From: Gordonia rhizosphera NBRC 16068
GTDB taxonomy: Bacteria; Actinomycetota; Actinomycetes; Mycobacteriales; Mycobacteriaceae
Assembly: GCF_000298195.1 (NCBI RefSeq)
Contig: NZ_BAHC01000053.1
Span: 1-64,000 of the forward strand
DNA length: 64,000 nucleotides
Direction: 5' to 3'
Shown here: piece after piece, positions 16,400 to 28,436 of the stretch
Position numbering within the stretch: position 1 is the first letter of the stretch
Layout: each line of letters begins with the position of its first letter
Made by a program: the position numbers and the translations under genes
The notes under the pieces: model-generated
Seen by the model: only the letters and a program-made list of their open reading frames with translations
The model's database searches: none
What the model was told of the DNA's origin: nothing

Positions 16400-17280
16400 G
16401 TGCCGACTTCGCAAGCAACGGGAGGACCGGTGCCGCGACGACCGGGACCGCGACGACCGGAACGATGGTGCCCACGCGGTATCGGGTACGTGAACGCATC
16501 GTCGAGGCGGCCGACTGCGCGTCGCTGACTCTCGAACCCGTCGACCGGGCGCTGGCGCCGTTTCGGCCCGGGCAGTTCATGATGCTCTACGCGTTCGGGA
16601 TCGGGGAGATAGCGGTGTCCTGCAGCGGCGATCCGGGCGCGGCGGGAGGTGCCGCGATGCACACCATCCGCGGGGTGGGCGCGGTCAGCACCGCGCTGCG
16701 CGATGCCACGCCCGGCACGGTCATCGGGATGCGCGGACCCTTCGGCACCGACTGGAACCTGGCCGACTGCGCGGAACGCGACCTGCTCATCGTCGCCGGC
16801 GGGGTCGGACTGGCGGCCGTGCGCGCGGCGGTTGTGGCGGCGGTGGGGCGGCGCGACCGCTATCGGCGGATCGTGCTCGTCGTCGGCGCCCGCACGCCCG
16901 CACAGATCCTGTACGGTCGCGAACTCGACATGTGGGCCACAGATTTCGGCGTCGAGGTCGAACTCACCATCGATCGTCCGGCCGTCGGATGGACCGGATC
17001 GGTCGGGTTCGTGACCGACCCACTGAGACGGCTGGCGCTCGACGCGGACGCGACCTCGGCCCTGCTGTGCGGGCCGGAGCCGATGATGCGTTTCGCCGCG
17101 AGAGTGTTGCTGGAGAAGGGAATCCGGCCCGACGACGTGCGGGTGTCGTTGGAGCGCAACATGCAGTGCGGGATCGGACACTGCGGGCATTGCCAACTCG
17201 GCGAGTTGTTGTTGTGCCGCGACGGGCCGGTGGTGCCCTATTCGGTCGCCCGACCGTTGCTCGGAGTGGGGGAGCTCTAG
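16396..17280 (+). CDS. hyhG: Group 3b hydrogenase flavoprotein subunit HyhG-like (gamma, NAD(P)H side)
   Basis: 294 aa. FAD-binding barrel with LAPFRPGQFMMLYAFGIGE and MRGPFGTDWNLAD, NAD(P)-binding half with LLIVAGGVGLAAVRAA, ending in a [2Fe-2S] loop MQCGIGHCGHC then LLCRDGPVV, as in dihydroorotate dehydrogenase electron-transfer subunits and sulfhydrogenase gamma. Exchanges electrons with NAD(P)H in the cytoplasm. Start ATG overlaps the previous stop; the stop TAG directly abuts the hyhS ATG. Confidence 0.92.
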   Translation: MSADFASNGRTGAATTGTATTGTMVPTRYRVRERIVEAADCASLTLEPVDRALAPFRPGQFMMLYAFGIGEIAVSCSGDPGAAGGAAMHTIRGVGAVSTALRDATPGTVIGMRGPFGTDWNLADCAERDLLIVAGGVGLAAVRAAVVAAVGRRDRYRRIVLVVGARTPAQILYGRELDMWATDFGVEVELTIDRPAVGWTGSVGFVTDPLRRLALDADATSALLCGPEPMMRFAARVLLEKGIRPDDVRVSLERNMQCGIGHCGHCQLGELLLCRDGPVVPYSVARPLLGVGEL

Positions 17281-18054
17281 ATGAACCGACCGACACTGGC
17301 CGTATGGAAGTTCGCCTCATGCGACGGCTGCCAACTGTCGTTGCTCGACTGCGAGGACGAACTGCTCGCGCTGTCCGGGGCGGTGCGGATCGCGCATTTC
17401 CTCGAGATGTCCAGTGCCGTCGAGGACGGGCCCTACGATCTGTCCCTCGTGGAGGGCTCGGTCACCACGGCCGCCGACGTCGAACGCATCCACCGCGTCC
17501 GCGAACAGTCACGCACGCTGATCACGATCGGTGCGTGCGCGACCGCCGGCGGGGTACAGGCGCTACGGAACTTCGGCGACGCCACCGAGTTCGCGGCGGC
17601 CGTCTACGCGCACCCCGACTACATCGACACGCTGGCCACCTCCACGCCGATCGCCGCCCACGTGCCGGTCGACTTCGAACTGCGCGGCTGCCCGATCGAC
17701 CGGGGACAGTTGCTCGAGGTGATCACTGCATTCCTGGCCGGCCGTAAACCGAACATCCCGAACACCACCGTGTGCACCGAATGCAAACGCCGCGGCCTCA
17801 CCTGTGTGATGGTCGCGCACGGCACGCCGTGTCTGGGGCCGGTCACCCACGCCGGCTGCGGCGCGGCGTGCCCGGCCCAATCTCGTGGCTGTTACGGCTG
17901 TTTCGGCCCGGCGCCCGACCCGAACATCGCGTCGCTGTCGGGGTGGCTACGGGAGTCGGGGACCAGCGAGGACACCATCGACCGGATGCTCGCGACGTTC
18001 AACGTGGCGGCACCGGAGTTCGTCGAGGGGCGCCGGCATGGCCGAGGAGACTAG
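17281..18054 (+). CDS. hyhS: NiFe hydrogenase small subunit HyhS (delta)
   Basis: 257 aa. Proximal cluster motif [18 protein letters not shown] near residues 10-27, then [14 protein letters not shown], and C-terminal cysteines in [27 protein letters not shown] and [13 protein letters not shown]. This is the cysteine set of group 3 small subunits. No Tat signal, consistent with a cytoplasmic enzyme. Starts immediately after hyhG and overlaps hyhL by 17 bp. Confidence 0.94.
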   Translation: MNRPTLAVWKFASCDGCQLSLLDCEDELLALSGAVRIAHFLEMSSAVEDGPYDLSLVEGSVTTAADVERIHRVREQSRTLITIGACATAGGVQALRNFGDATEFAAAVYAHPDYIDTLATSTPIAAHVPVDFELRGCPIDRGQLLEVITAFLAGRKPNIPNTTVCTECKRRGLTCVMVAHGTPCLGPVTHAGCGAACPAQSRGCYGCFGPAPDPNIASLSGWLRESGTSEDTIDRMLATFNVAAPEFVEGRRHGRGD

Positions 18055-19330
18055 GCGGCTGACCCTGCGCGGACTTGCCCGCGTCGAGGGTGAGGGCCGA
18101 TTGCATGTCTCCATCACCGGGGGCTCGGTCGACCGGGCCGACCTGAACATCTACGAGCCGCCGCGCTTTTTCGAATCCCTCCTGCGCGGGCGGGACTTCC
18201 GCGAACCACCCGACATCACCTCGCGCATCTGCGGGATCTGCCCGGTGGCCTATCAGGTCAGCGCCTGCAACGCGCTCGAACAGGCCTGTGGCGTCGAGCT
18301 GAGCGACCCGATACGCACCCTGCGACGGTTGCTGTACTGCGGGGAATGGATCGCCAGCCACACCCTGCACATCTACTTCCTGCACGCCCCTGACTTCCTC
18401 GGTGTCCCCGACGCCGTCGAACTCGCGCGCCGGCAAAGCGAGGCGGTGGAACGCGGGCTCGCCCTCAAGAAGGCCGGCAACGCGATCCTCGAACAACTCG
18501 GCGGTCGACCCATCCATCCGGTCAACGTCCGGGTCGGTGGCTTCTACCGGGTGCCCACCCGCGCAGAACTCGCCCCGCTCGCCGAGCAACTGCGCCGCGC
18601 CCTCGACGACGCGGTGCAGACCGTGGCGTGGGTGGCCGGGTTCGACTTCCCCGACGCCCGCCTCGATTGCGACCTGTTGGCCCTGCGTGGTCGAGATCGG
18701 TATCCGATCGAGGACGGGACCATCGCGTCGGCGAGCGGTGCCGCGTTCGACGCCGCGGAGTTCCCGGCGCACGTCGCCGAGCATCAGGTTCCGCACTCCA
18801 CCGCTCTGCACGCCCGCTTCGACGGGCACCGCTACCTCACCGGACCTCTCGCCCGGTTCGCGCTCAACGCATCGTTGCTCTCCCCGGTGGCGCAGCGGGC
18901 CGCGGCGGACGCCCGACTCGATGACGAGTGTCGTAACCCGTTTCGCAGCATCGTGATCCGCAGCGTGGAGACGGTCTACGCGGTAGAGGAGGCGTTGCGT
19001 CTGATCACCGACTACGAACCCCCCGACCGACCGAACGTCGAGGTGGAGCCGGTCGAGGCCGTCGGCCACGGGGTCAGTGAGGCGCCCCGCGGGCTGCTGT
19101 ATCACCGCTACGCGATCGCCGCCGACGGCACGATCCGCGACGCCGTCATCGTGCCGCCCACCGCTCAGAACCAGTCGGTGATCGAAGATGACGTGCGCGC
19201 TATCGTCACTGCGAACCTCGCCGCCGGCGATGCCGAGCTGACCGAACTGTGCGAGCGGACGGTCCGCAACCACGACCCGTGCATCTCGTGCGCCGCACAC
19301 TTCCTCACCACCACCATCGAGCGACGATGA
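18038..19330 (+). CDS. hyhL: NiFe hydrogenase large subunit HyhL (alpha)
   Basis: 430 aa from ATG at 18038, inside the end of hyhS. Start [16 protein letters not shown] is typical. L1 motif [10 protein letters not shown] lies near residue 65 and L2 motif DPCISCAAH near the end, so all four Ni-binding cysteines are present. Nine residues follow the L2 His, the tail removed by the maturation protease encoded next. With HyhB, HyhG and HyhS it forms a soluble NADP-linked group 3b hydrogenase, used in mycobacteria for redox balance when oxygen is low. Confidence 0.95.
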   Translation: MAEETRRLTLRGLARVEGEGRLHVSITGGSVDRADLNIYEPPRFFESLLRGRDFREPPDITSRICGICPVAYQVSACNALEQACGVELSDPIRTLRRLLYCGEWIASHTLHIYFLHAPDFLGVPDAVELARRQSEAVERGLALKKAGNAILEQLGGRPIHPVNVRVGGFYRVPTRAELAPLAEQLRRALDDAVQTVAWVAGFDFPDARLDCDLLALRGRDRYPIEDGTIASASGAAFDAAEFPAHVAEHQVPHSTALHARFDGHRYLTGPLARFALNASLLSPVAQRAAADARLDDECRNPFRSIVIRSVETVYAVEEALRLITDYEPPDRPNVEVEPVEAVGHGVSEAPRGLLYHRYAIAADGTIRDAVIVPPTAQNQSVIEDDVRAIVTANLAAGDAELTELCERTVRNHDPCISCAAHFLTTTIERR

Positions 19331-19340
19331 CGGTGCGGTC

Positions 19341-20108
19341 ATGACGGGCGTGCCGAAGACGGGCGTGCTCATCGGAGTCGGCAACGAATTCCGGCGCGAC
19401 GACGGTGTCGGCCCCGCGGTCGCGCGTGCACTCGAGAACGTCGTCCCGCCGGGCTGGCGCATCGTCGAGTCGAGCGGTGACCCCACCGAACTCCTCGACG
19501 CGTGGTCGTCGGCGTCGACGGCGGTGACCGTGGATTCCCTCGTCTGCGAACCGTCGAATCCGGGCAGGGTACATCGGTTCGACCCCGGTGCGGTGCCGCT
19601 GCCGGTGGATGTGCCGAGTTCGCATGGTCTCGGTGTCGCCGAGGCGCTCCGGCTGGCCGAGGTGCTCGGACGGGTGCCGCAGCGACACGTCGTCTACGCG
19701 ATCGAGATCGCGGACACCGGTGTCGGAGAGGGGTTGTCGCCTGCGGTGGCGGCGGCGGTGCCGGTGGTGGTGTCCGCGGTGTGGGCCGAGATGGCGAACA
19801 ACCCTTGCCATCGACGGTATCCTCAGGAAAGGAGGCGTGTGATGTTGGCAAAGACCGGAGACTGGCTCATCACCGAACAGCCCGTGCTCGGCAAGGAACC
19901 GAGGATGGGACTGATCGTCGAAGTACACTCGTCCGACGGTTCGCCGCCGTACCTGGTGAAATGGACCGACAACGATCACACCGCGCTCGTCTTCCCCGGG
20001 CCGGACTCGATCGTGCGGACCGCCGCCGAGGTCGAGGCGGCCAACCAGGCGAGCGCCGAACGCGCCGCACGGGTGGAATCGGAACTGTCGCACCGATCCG
20101 AAGGCTAG
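19341..20108 (+). CDS. Hydrogenase maturation protease fused in frame to DUF1918
   Basis: 255 aa. Residues 1 to about 155 are a HycI/HoxM-type endopeptidase (GVGNEFRRDDGVGPAVARAL at the start, VDSLVCE with the metal-binding acid, SSHGLGVAEAL with the His). From about 168 a complete DUF1918 domain follows (LAKTGDWLI, YLVKWTDNDHTALVFPGPDS). No stop separates them, but AAGGAGG precedes an in-frame ATG at 19842, so DUF1918 may also be made alone (87 aa). The protease removes the HyhL tail. DUF1918 is an SH3-like domain of unknown function. Its stop overlaps the convergent acyl carrier protein gene by four bases. Confidence 0.88.
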   Translation: MTGVPKTGVLIGVGNEFRRDDGVGPAVARALENVVPPGWRIVESSGDPTELLDAWSSASTAVTVDSLVCEPSNPGRVHRFDPGAVPLPVDVPSSHGLGVAEALRLAEVLGRVPQRHVVYAIEIADTGVGEGLSPAVAAAVPVVVSAVWAEMANNPCHRRYPQERRRVMLAKTGDWLITEQPVLGKEPRMGLIVEVHSSDGSPPYLVKWTDNDHTALVFPGPDSIVRTAAEVEAANQASAERAARVESELSHRSEG

Positions 20109-20362
20109 TCCTCCGGCGTTGCGCGGTGCTGCTCGACGTAGCTCACGATGTCGTCGAGTGTCCGTAGGTCGGCGTAGTCCGATTCGGGGATGTCGACCCC
20201 GAGCGCCTTCTTGACGCCGATCAGGAAGTTCAGCCAGTCCATCGAATCCAGGTCCGCCTGATCGCGCAGCGGTTCGTCGGCGACGAGTTCCTCGTCCGAC
20301 AGTTCCGGCGCGACGTCGTACAGCGCGTCGGTGACCGTGCTCAGGATCGCTTCGCTGTTCAT
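20105..20362 (-). CDS. Acyl carrier protein
   Basis: 85 aa from the ATG at 20362. Four-helix ACP with the phosphopantetheine motif DLDSMDWLNFL (Ser40). Eight bases downstream of the E2 gene and last in the operon. An ACP here, rather than with fatty-acid or polyketide genes, is unusual: the dehydrogenase complex might hand an acyl group to it, or it may be a lipoyl-synthesis carrier (octanoyl-ACP). Both are inference. Confidence 0.9.
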   Translation of the reverse strand: MNSEAILSTVTDALYDVAPELSDEELVADEPLRDQADLDSMDWLNFLIGVKKALGVDIPESDYADLRTLDDIVSYVEQHRATPED

Positions 20363-20370
20363 GGTGCCCT

Positions 20371-21699
20371 TCACAATTGGTCCGGCCGTTGCAACAGATC
20401 TCTGATGTGGGCGAGGAACAACCCGCCCCGGCGTCCGTCGCTGACCCGATGGTCGGCGGCGAGACTGGCGACCACGACCGACACCGGCCGGATGTCGTCG
20501 CCAACGACCCACGGGCGTACGACCGGTTTGCCGAAACCGACCAGCGCCACCTGCGGTGGGTAGATCACCCCGAACACCGACTCGACACCCTGATCGCCGA
20601 GATTCGTCACCGTCAGCGTCGGGTCCGACACCTCCGAACTGCGGAGCTTGCCGGCCCGCGTCCGTTTCACCAGGTCGGTCAGATCCGCCTGAATCCGGTC
20701 CAGCGATTTGTCGGGCACGTCATGGATCGCGGGGGCGATCAGTCCGCCGCGACGCAGCGAGACCGCCACGCCGACATGCACGGCCGATTGCTGATGGAAC
20801 TCCTCGTCGATCCAGAACCCGTTCATCTCGGGGTAGCGACCGGCGGCCACGGCCACCGCCTTGAGCAGCAGCACCGCTGGCAGGATGCGCTCGGTGACCG
20901 AGCGTTGTGCGTTGCGTTCGGACAGCCACGCCTGCGCGGCGGCCAGCGGTATGGACTCCGACAGGTAGTAGTGCGGGATCTCCCGTTTGGACCGGCTCAT
21001 CGCCGCCCCGATCGTCCGGCGCATCTCCTTGGCGCGGTCGGCTGCCGTTTGTGCGGGGGCCACCGACGGCGCGGATGGCTGTGCGGTGGGCGCCGCGTCG
21101 GCGGCGCGGTCGACGTCGGCGAGGGTGATCGCGCCGCCCGGCCCGGTACCCGAGACCACATCCGGATCGATGCCACGCACGTGAGCCCGACGCCGTGCGG
21201 CGGGGGAGATACGGGTGCGGGTGATCGGTGCAGCGCCGGAATCTGCCATCGGCGCCGGGACAGGGGTGGCAGCGGTCGGAGCTGCGGTCGGCGCCGGTGC
21301 AGCGGGTGGTGTCGGTGCGGGCGGAGTCGGTGGTGGTGGCGGAGTCGGTGCGGGCGAGGTCGGTGCCGGCGTCTCGACCGCCGGAGTCTCTGCGATCGGA
21401 TTCTCGGCCGCCGGAGTCGCGGGCGCTTGGGCCTGGGGTGGCCGGTCGGTGGGCGGCGTCTCGCCGGGCTCGAGGAACAACGCCATCACCGTGCCCACCG
21501 GGATGGTCTGGCCCACCTCGACGATGAGTTCGGCGACCGTGCCCTCGTGCCACGCTTCGACGTCGATGGCCGACTTGGTGGTCTCCACCTCGGCGACCAC
21601 CTGGCCCTTCTCCACGGGGTCACCCGGCTTGATCATCCACTCGTTGAGTCGCGCCTCGTCCATGTCGGCGCCAAGCGACGGCAGCCTGAACTCGATCAC
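20371..21699 (-). CDS. Dihydrolipoamide acyltransferase (E2) of a 2-oxoacid dehydrogenase complex
   Basis: 442 aa. One lipoyl domain (residues 1-75; lipoylated Lys42 in ETTKSAID), a Pro/Ala/Thr-rich linker (about 80-150), a peripheral-subunit-binding domain (RISPAARRRAHVRGIDPD) and a catalytic domain with SKREIPHYYLSE and active site DHRVSDG near 415-421. Transfers the acyl group made by E1 to CoA. No E3 gene is nearby, so a shared lipoamide dehydrogenase must serve it. Low-complexity linker DNA is skewed to repeated GCGCCGACG-like units. Confidence 0.92.
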   Translation of the reverse strand: MIEFRLPSLGADMDEARLNEWMIKPGDPVEKGQVVAEVETTKSAIDVEAWHEGTVAELIVEVGQTIPVGTVMALFLEPGETPPTDRPPQAQAPATPAAENPIAETPAVETPAPTSPAPTPPPPPTPPAPTPPAAPAPTAAPTAATPVPAPMADSGAAPITRTRISPAARRRAHVRGIDPDVVSGTGPGGAITLADVDRAADAAPTAQPSAPSVAPAQTAADRAKEMRRTIGAAMSRSKREIPHYYLSESIPLAAAQAWLSERNAQRSVTERILPAVLLLKAVAVAAGRYPEMNGFWIDEEFHQQSAVHVGVAVSLRRGGLIAPAIHDVPDKSLDRIQADLTDLVKRTRAGKLRSSEVSDPTLTVTNLGDQGVESVFGVIYPPQVALVGFGKPVVRPWVVGDDIRPVSVVVASLAADHRVSDGRRGGLFLAHIRDLLQRPDQL

Positions 21700-21709
21700 C
21701 GGCGCCCAC

Positions 21710-22684
21710 CTACTCCGCGCCGAGGACGGAATGCACTGCGGTCACGATCTTTTCGGGCTGGGGGACAGCGGCCTCCTCGAGATGTCGAGCATACGGAATG
21801 GGCACCTCCGCGCTGCACACCCGCGCGGGCGGCGCGTCGAGCTCGTAGAACGCCTCCTCGACGATGCGGGCCATCACCTCGCCGGCGAGGCTGCCGCTGC
21901 GCCAGCCCTCGTCCACCACGACCGCACGGTGGGTTTTGGTCACCGACGACACGATCGTGGTCATGTCGAGGGGACGCAGCACGCGCAGGTCGATGACCTC
22001 GCAGCCGACTCCTTCCAGGGCGAGCATTTCGGCAGCGCGCAGCGTCTTGTGCAGCGACCCGCCGTAGGTGATCAGCGTGACGTCGCCGCCCTCCCGGCGG
22101 ATCGCCGCCGAGGAGATGTCGACCTCGACCGGGCCCTCGAGGTCCTCGGCGTCGTTGTAGAGCGTGGCGTGCTCGAAGATGATGACCGGATCCGGATCGG
22201 CAAGCGCCGGTGCGAGCATGCCGCGGGCGTCGGCGACGGTGGCCGGCGCCAGCACGGTGATGCCGGGGATGTGGGCATACCAGTTCTCCAGGCTGTGCGA
22301 GTGTTGCGCCGCCAGCTGCCGACCTGCGCCGGTGGCCATCCGGATCACGATGGGCACGGAGAACTGCCCTCCGGACATGTGCCGCAGGGCCGCGGCGGTG
22401 TTCACCACCTGATCGAGTGAGAGCAGGCTGAAGTTGACGGTCATCACCTCGACGATCGGGCGCATGCCGCCCAGCGCGGCGCCGATACCCACGCCGACGA
22501 AACCGAGTTCCGACAGCGGCGTGTCCCGGACGCGTTCGGGCCCGAACTCCTCGAGCAGCCCCTTGGACACGGCGTAGGTGCCGCCGTATCGGCCCACGTC
22601 CTCACCCATCAGGAACACCCGTTCGTCGGCGATCATCGCCTCACGGATGGCGTCGCGCAGCGCGCCGCGGTAGGTCGTCTTCAT
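21710..22684 (-). CDS. 2-oxoacid dehydrogenase E1 beta subunit
   Basis: 324 aa. Transketolase-like central domain ([38 protein letters not shown]) and C-terminal domain ([39 protein letters not shown]), typical of PdhB/AcoB. Forms the alpha2beta2 E1 with the gene upstream, which it overlaps by four bases. The set looks most like pyruvate or acetoin dehydrogenase; branched-chain specificity cannot be ruled out. Confidence 0.92.
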   Translation of the reverse strand: MKTTYRGALRDAIREAMIADERVFLMGEDVGRYGGTYAVSKGLLEEFGPERVRDTPLSELGFVGVGIGAALGGMRPIVEVMTVNFSLLSLDQVVNTAAALRHMSGGQFSVPIVIRMATGAGRQLAAQHSHSLENWYAHIPGITVLAPATVADARGMLAPALADPDPVIIFEHATLYNDAEDLEGPVEVDISSAAIRREGGDVTLITYGGSLHKTLRAAEMLALEGVGCEVIDLRVLRPLDMTTIVSSVTKTHRAVVVDEGWRSGSLAGEVMARIVEEAFYELDAPPARVCSAEVPIPYARHLEEAAVPQPEKIVTAVHSVLGAE

Positions 22685-23679
22685 CGGAGCTCCTCGACCG
22701 GGGTGGTGACATCGCGTTCGAGTTCCTCGACCGGCTCGAAACTGCCCTGCTCGGCGTAGGCGACCGCGGCGTCGACCTCGGCCTCGGCGCGTGCGTCGAT
22801 CTCACCGGATTCGTCCTCGGTGAGCAGCCCCGCCTCACGGAGCCGGTCGGTGAACGTCGTGATCGGATCGCGCTGCTTCCAGGCCTCCACCTCGGCCTTG
22901 TCGCGGTAGAGTTCCGGGTCGAACATCGAGTGCGCACGGAAGCGGTAGGTGAGGAACTCGATGAAGTAGGGTCCACCGGTGTCGCGGATGTGCTGCGCGC
23001 CGAGGCTGGCCGCCTCGTGGGTGGCGATCACGTCCATCCCGTCCACCTGCACCGTCGGTACCTTGTAGGCGGCGGCCTTGGCGGCCAGGTCGGTCTGCGA
23101 CTGCGCACGTTCCAGCGCGGTGCCCATCGCGTAGCGGTTGTTCTCGCAGCAGAACAGGATCGGCAGATTCCACAGGGCCGCCATGTTCACCGATTCGTGG
23201 AAGGCACCCTCGGCGACCGCGCCGTCGCCGAAGAAACAGGCCGTCACCCGCCGTCGTCCCTGCATGGCGTCGGCCAATGCGATACCGACCGCCAGCGGCA
23301 GACCGCCGGCGACGATCGCGTTGCCGCCGTAGAAGCGGGAGTCGGCGTCGAACAGGTGCATCGACCCGCCCCGTCCGCGTGAGCAGCCCTCCTGTTTGCC
23401 GAACATCTCGGCCATGATCGACGTCATCGGCACCCCGCGGATCAGCGCGTGACCATGCTCTCGATAGGTGGCGACCACCGCATCGTCGTCGGTGAGTGCG
23501 CGCAGCGCCCCCACGGCTACCGCCTCCTCACCGACGTACAGGTGCAGGAAACCGCGGATCTTGGTGGCCCCGTACAGTTCTGCGGCGCGTTCCTCCATGC
23601 GGCGGATGCGCACCATGTCGCCGAGCAACTCCTGCAGAAACTCCCGGCGGTAGGGCAGGGTGGTCGTCGCGGTGTTCAT
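22681..23679 (-). CDS. Thiamine-dependent dehydrogenase E1 alpha subunit
   Basis: 332 aa from the ATG at 23679 (an upstream in-frame extension lacks homology). Conserved [19 protein letters not shown] and [18 protein letters not shown] open the fold as in PdhA. The thiamine diphosphate motif runs [20 protein letters not shown] ending in [10 protein letters not shown]. Decarboxylates the 2-oxoacid and passes the acyl group to lipoyl-E2. Starts 22 bp after the acetyl-CoA synthetase stop. Confidence 0.93.
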   Translation of the reverse strand: MNTATTTLPYRREFLQELLGDMVRIRRMEERAAELYGATKIRGFLHLYVGEEAVAVGALRALTDDDAVVATYREHGHALIRGVPMTSIMAEMFGKQEGCSRGRGGSMHLFDADSRFYGGNAIVAGGLPLAVGIALADAMQGRRRVTACFFGDGAVAEGAFHESVNMAALWNLPILFCCENNRYAMGTALERAQSQTDLAAKAAAYKVPTVQVDGMDVIATHEAASLGAQHIRDTGGPYFIEFLTYRFRAHSMFDPELYRDKAEVEAWKQRDPITTFTDRLREAGLLTEDESGEIDARAEAEVDAAVAYAEQGSFEPVEELERDVTTPVEELR

Positions 23680-23701
23680 GTGCGCGACTCCGTCACGGTG
23701 T

Positions 23702-25471
<1,770 letters not shown>

Positions 25472-25569
25472 GTGGCTCACGCTACCGGCCGCGGTTTCGA
25501 CGTGGTGGCGGTTCGGCCGGGTCCGGGACCTTCGACCCAGCCCGGTCGGCGATGGGCCCGGCGGTGTGT

Positions 25570-27201
25570 TCAGTAGCCCACGTCGCGGCGGGTCAGTCCG
25601 GCGAAGCCGGCGGCCAACGCTGCGGCGGCGAGGATCGTCACCACGACGAGGGGTGTTGCCGTGATGGTGTCCAGCGGCGCCTGCGGAGTGTGCTCGAACG
25701 GCGACGCCTCGCGCGACCAGTCGGGCATGCGGAACGATTCCGCGAAGATCGCCACCACCACGCAGTAGGCGACGGCGATCCACGCGACGATCGCCGCGGC
25801 CCGCGGGAGCCAGCCGATGCCGAGGACCGCGATCGCTATGATCAGCCAGACCGCCGGCACGTAGACAAGTGACACTCCGATGAGCCGGGTGATCTGGCCG
25901 AGATCGGAGATGGTGAGTCCGTAGGCGAGCCCCTCACCGCACGCCCCGAACGCCAACACCAACGCACTGCCGCCCAGTGCCATGACGACGTGGCCGCCCA
26001 GCCAGGACACCCGGTTGTTGGTGGCGGCGATCACCGGTTCGGCCAGCGCCGAAGTCTCCTCCCTACGTGCCCGCAACACGCTGTTCACGCCGTACGCAGC
26101 GGCCAGCAGTGCCGCGATCACCAGGGTCAGCGCGATGTAGGCGTCCACGGCCTGTTCCGCGCCGCCAGGCAGGTAGTCCGCGACCTGCGGGTTGTCCTTG
26201 ATGAAGTCGGCGATGCTGTCGGTGAACGATCCATACGCCGCCGACAGGATGAACACACCGACCACCCACGCGATCAGCGAACCGCGGTGCAACCGCCATG
26301 CGAGCCCGAGCGACGATCCGAGCGCCCGAGACGCCGTCGCCCGCCCCGCGCGGTAGCCGAGTAGGCCTGCCCCGAAGTCCCGGTGCTCCAACAGCACCGC
26401 GCCGGCGGCGATCGACACCGCGCCGCCGATCAGGAACAGCAGCAGGGGCCACCAGGTGTTGTCGACGTAGGGCAGTGTGCGCTGGCCCCAGCCGATCGGG
26501 GACAGCCACGACAAGGTGCCGTTACCCACGTCGCCCGCAGCTCGGAGTACATAGGCGAGGCCGATCGCCGCCGTGACGGCGCCGTAGACGCTGCGCGGGT
26601 TCTCGAAGACCTGGGCCGCGAGCGCGGTGAGTCCGGCGAAGGCGAATCCGACGCCCGCGAGCGCCGCGCCCATCAGCACCGAGCCACCCACCGGCAGGCC
26701 CGTCAGCACCGTGGTGAGGGCCACCACCACCCCTGCCGCCAGATCGGCCATGATCGCGAGCACGACCGCGGCCATGAGCGGCGCCCGGCGCCCGACCCGG
26801 GCCGAGCGGATCAATTCGGCGCGGCCGGTCTCCTCGTCGGATCGGGTGCGTCGGCCGACGAGGAACATGTTCATCAGTGCGAGGACGATCGCCGCGTAGC
26901 CGAAGATCTCGAAGACGACTTCGCCGCCCACCGTGGCCAGCAGGTCCTGCGGCCCGCTCAGTGCGACCAGTGCAGGGTTGCCGCCGACGGTTTCGCGCAG
27001 TGAGGCCAGCTTCTCCGGTGTGTCATAGAGATCTTGGCTACCAAAGGATTGGAAGCCCACCAGGGCCGCAGTGCCCAGCAACCAGAAGACCAGGCCGATC
27101 CGCTCGCGGCGCAACCCGAAGCCCAGCAGCAGGCCGAAGCCGGTGGTGGTCTCCGAGGCCCGCACTCCCGACGGACCGGCCACCGTGGTCATTGTGCTCA
27201 C
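25570..27201 (-). CDS. ABC-2 type transporter permease
   Basis: 543 aa with about twelve hydrophobic segments, in two similar halves, as in exporters annotated for polyketide antibiotics. Non-membrane stretches include [20 protein letters not shown] and RRGETS-like [13 protein letters not shown], both the coupling-helix pattern with an EE-S/T core. Partner ATPase is upstream and overlaps by four bases. Exported substrate unknown; no biosynthetic genes adjacent. Confidence 0.88.
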   Translation of the reverse strand: MSTMTTVAGPSGVRASETTTGFGLLLGFGLRRERIGLVFWLLGTAALVGFQSFGSQDLYDTPEKLASLRETVGGNPALVALSGPQDLLATVGGEVVFEIFGYAAIVLALMNMFLVGRRTRSDEETGRAELIRSARVGRRAPLMAAVVLAIMADLAAGVVVALTTVLTGLPVGGSVLMGAALAGVGFAFAGLTALAAQVFENPRSVYGAVTAAIGLAYVLRAAGDVGNGTLSWLSPIGWGQRTLPYVDNTWWPLLLFLIGGAVSIAAGAVLLEHRDFGAGLLGYRAGRATASRALGSSLGLAWRLHRGSLIAWVVGVFILSAAYGSFTDSIADFIKDNPQVADYLPGGAEQAVDAYIALTLVIAALLAAAYGVNSVLRARREETSALAEPVIAATNNRVSWLGGHVVMALGGSALVLAFGACGEGLAYGLTISDLGQITRLIGVSLVYVPAVWLIIAIAVLGIGWLPRAAAIVAWIAVAYCVVVAIFAESFRMPDWSREASPFEHTPQAPLDTITATPLVVVTILAAAALAAGFAGLTRRDVGY

Positions 27202-28124
27202 CTCGCACCGCCCGGGGTCGAGGCGTCACCCGGCACCGGCGACACGGAGTCGTCGTAGTGGCGCAGGAAGATGTCCTCCAATGTCGGGGGCGAGCTGGCG
27301 AGGTTACGCAGCCCCAGCGCCGCGAGCTCACGCATGACGGTGTCGAGATCGACGGCGTCGACGTCGAATCTGATCTGGTTGCCGTGGCGGACCACGTCGT
27401 GCACCCCCGGCAACCGATCGATCCCGACGGGTTGCTCGTGGGTCTCGGCGGTGATGGCCAGACGACTGAGGTGGCGCAGTTCGGCGAGGGTGCCGCTCTC
27501 CACCGTGGTGCCGAGTCGGATGATGCTGACTCGGTCGCACAGCACCTCGACCTGGGCGAGGATGTGGCTCGACAGCAGCACCGTCCGGCCCTGCTCCCGG
27601 ACCTCGGCGATGCACCGCTGGAACTCCGCCTCCATCAGCGGATCGAGTCCGGCGGTGGGTTCGTCGAGCAGCAGCAGTTCGGCGTCGGAGGCCAGCGCGG
27701 CGATCAGCGCGACCTTCTGTCGGTTGCCCTTGGAGTAGGTGCGCGCCTTCTTGCGCGGGTCGAGGTCGAAACGCTCGAGCAGGTCGTCGCGGCGGCGTCG
27801 GTCGGAGTCGCCGCGCAGGCGGCCCATCAGGTCGATCACCTCGCCGCCGGTGATGCCCGGCCACAGATTCACGTCGCCGGGGACATAGGCCAGGCGCCCG
27901 TGCAAGGCCACCGCGTCGCGCCAGGGATCACTGCCGAGCACACTGATGGTGCCGGAATCGGCGCGCAGCAGACCCAGCAGGATGCGGATCGTGGTGGTCT
28001 TCCCGGAACCGTTCGGACCGAGGAAGCCGTGTACTTCGCCTTCCTCGACGGTGAGGTCGAGGTTGTCGAGCGCCTTGACATGCCCGAAGGTCTTGGTCAG
28101 TCCCGAGATCGAGATGGCGGTCAT
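27198..28124 (-). CDS. ABC transporter ATP-binding protein
   Basis: 308 aa. Walker [21 protein letters not shown] near residue 34-53, signature-like [19 protein letters not shown] (YSKGNRQK in place of LSGGQ), Walker [15 protein letters not shown] and switch His in VLLSSHIL. C-terminal 80 aa form the accessory domain common to drug and lantibiotic exporters. Drives the permease encoded next. Confidence 0.93.
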   Translation of the reverse strand: MTAISISGLTKTFGHVKALDNLDLTVEEGEVHGFLGPNGSGKTTTIRILLGLLRADSGTISVLGSDPWRDAVALHGRLAYVPGDVNLWPGITGGEVIDLMGRLRGDSDRRRRDDLLERFDLDPRKKARTYSKGNRQKVALIAALASDAELLLLDEPTAGLDPLMEAEFQRCIAEVREQGRTVLLSSHILAQVEVLCDRVSIIRLGTTVESGTLAELRHLSRLAITAETHEQPVGIDRLPGVHDVVRHGNQIRFDVDAVDLDTVMRELAALGLRNLASSPPTLEDIFLRHYDDSVSPVPGDASTPGGAR

Positions 28125-28243
28125 GATTCCAGTGTCATCGAGCCGTCCGAGGATCGCCAGGGGCCTATGTCACGGTGTCGTGGAGCGATGGCGACGGAGT
28201 CGACCCCACCGGGACCTCGACCATGGCCGAACAGGCGGTCTCG

Positions 28244-28279
28244 GTGGGCCCGCCGGACTGAGTTCCGGCGGACCCACCG
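28244..28279. terminator. Strong hairpin, probable terminator
   Basis: Arms GGTGGGCCCGCCGGA and TCCGGCGGACCCACC (one mismatch) around a CTGAGT-type loop, in the gap between the HNH pseudogene and the ABC ATPase gene. It lies downstream of the minus-strand HNH gene. No U-run is evident, as is common in high-GC actinobacteria. The remaining 28125-28436 has no gene; a short tandem repeat (CAGGCCTGCGGG twice) lies at about 28412-28437. Confidence 0.6.
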
Positions 28280-28436
28280 GGGGGTGGCCCGGTTTCACAC
28301 TATGGAGTTCTCAAGGAACGTGCGTCCCGGTGGTTCCGGGGTGGTCTGGTCGGGTCGGGTCGTAGTGCTGGTCGGTTCTTCCTGGTCGTGCTCGGGGTCG
28401 GGCTTTGGGTCAGGCCTGCGGGCTCAGGCCTGCGGG

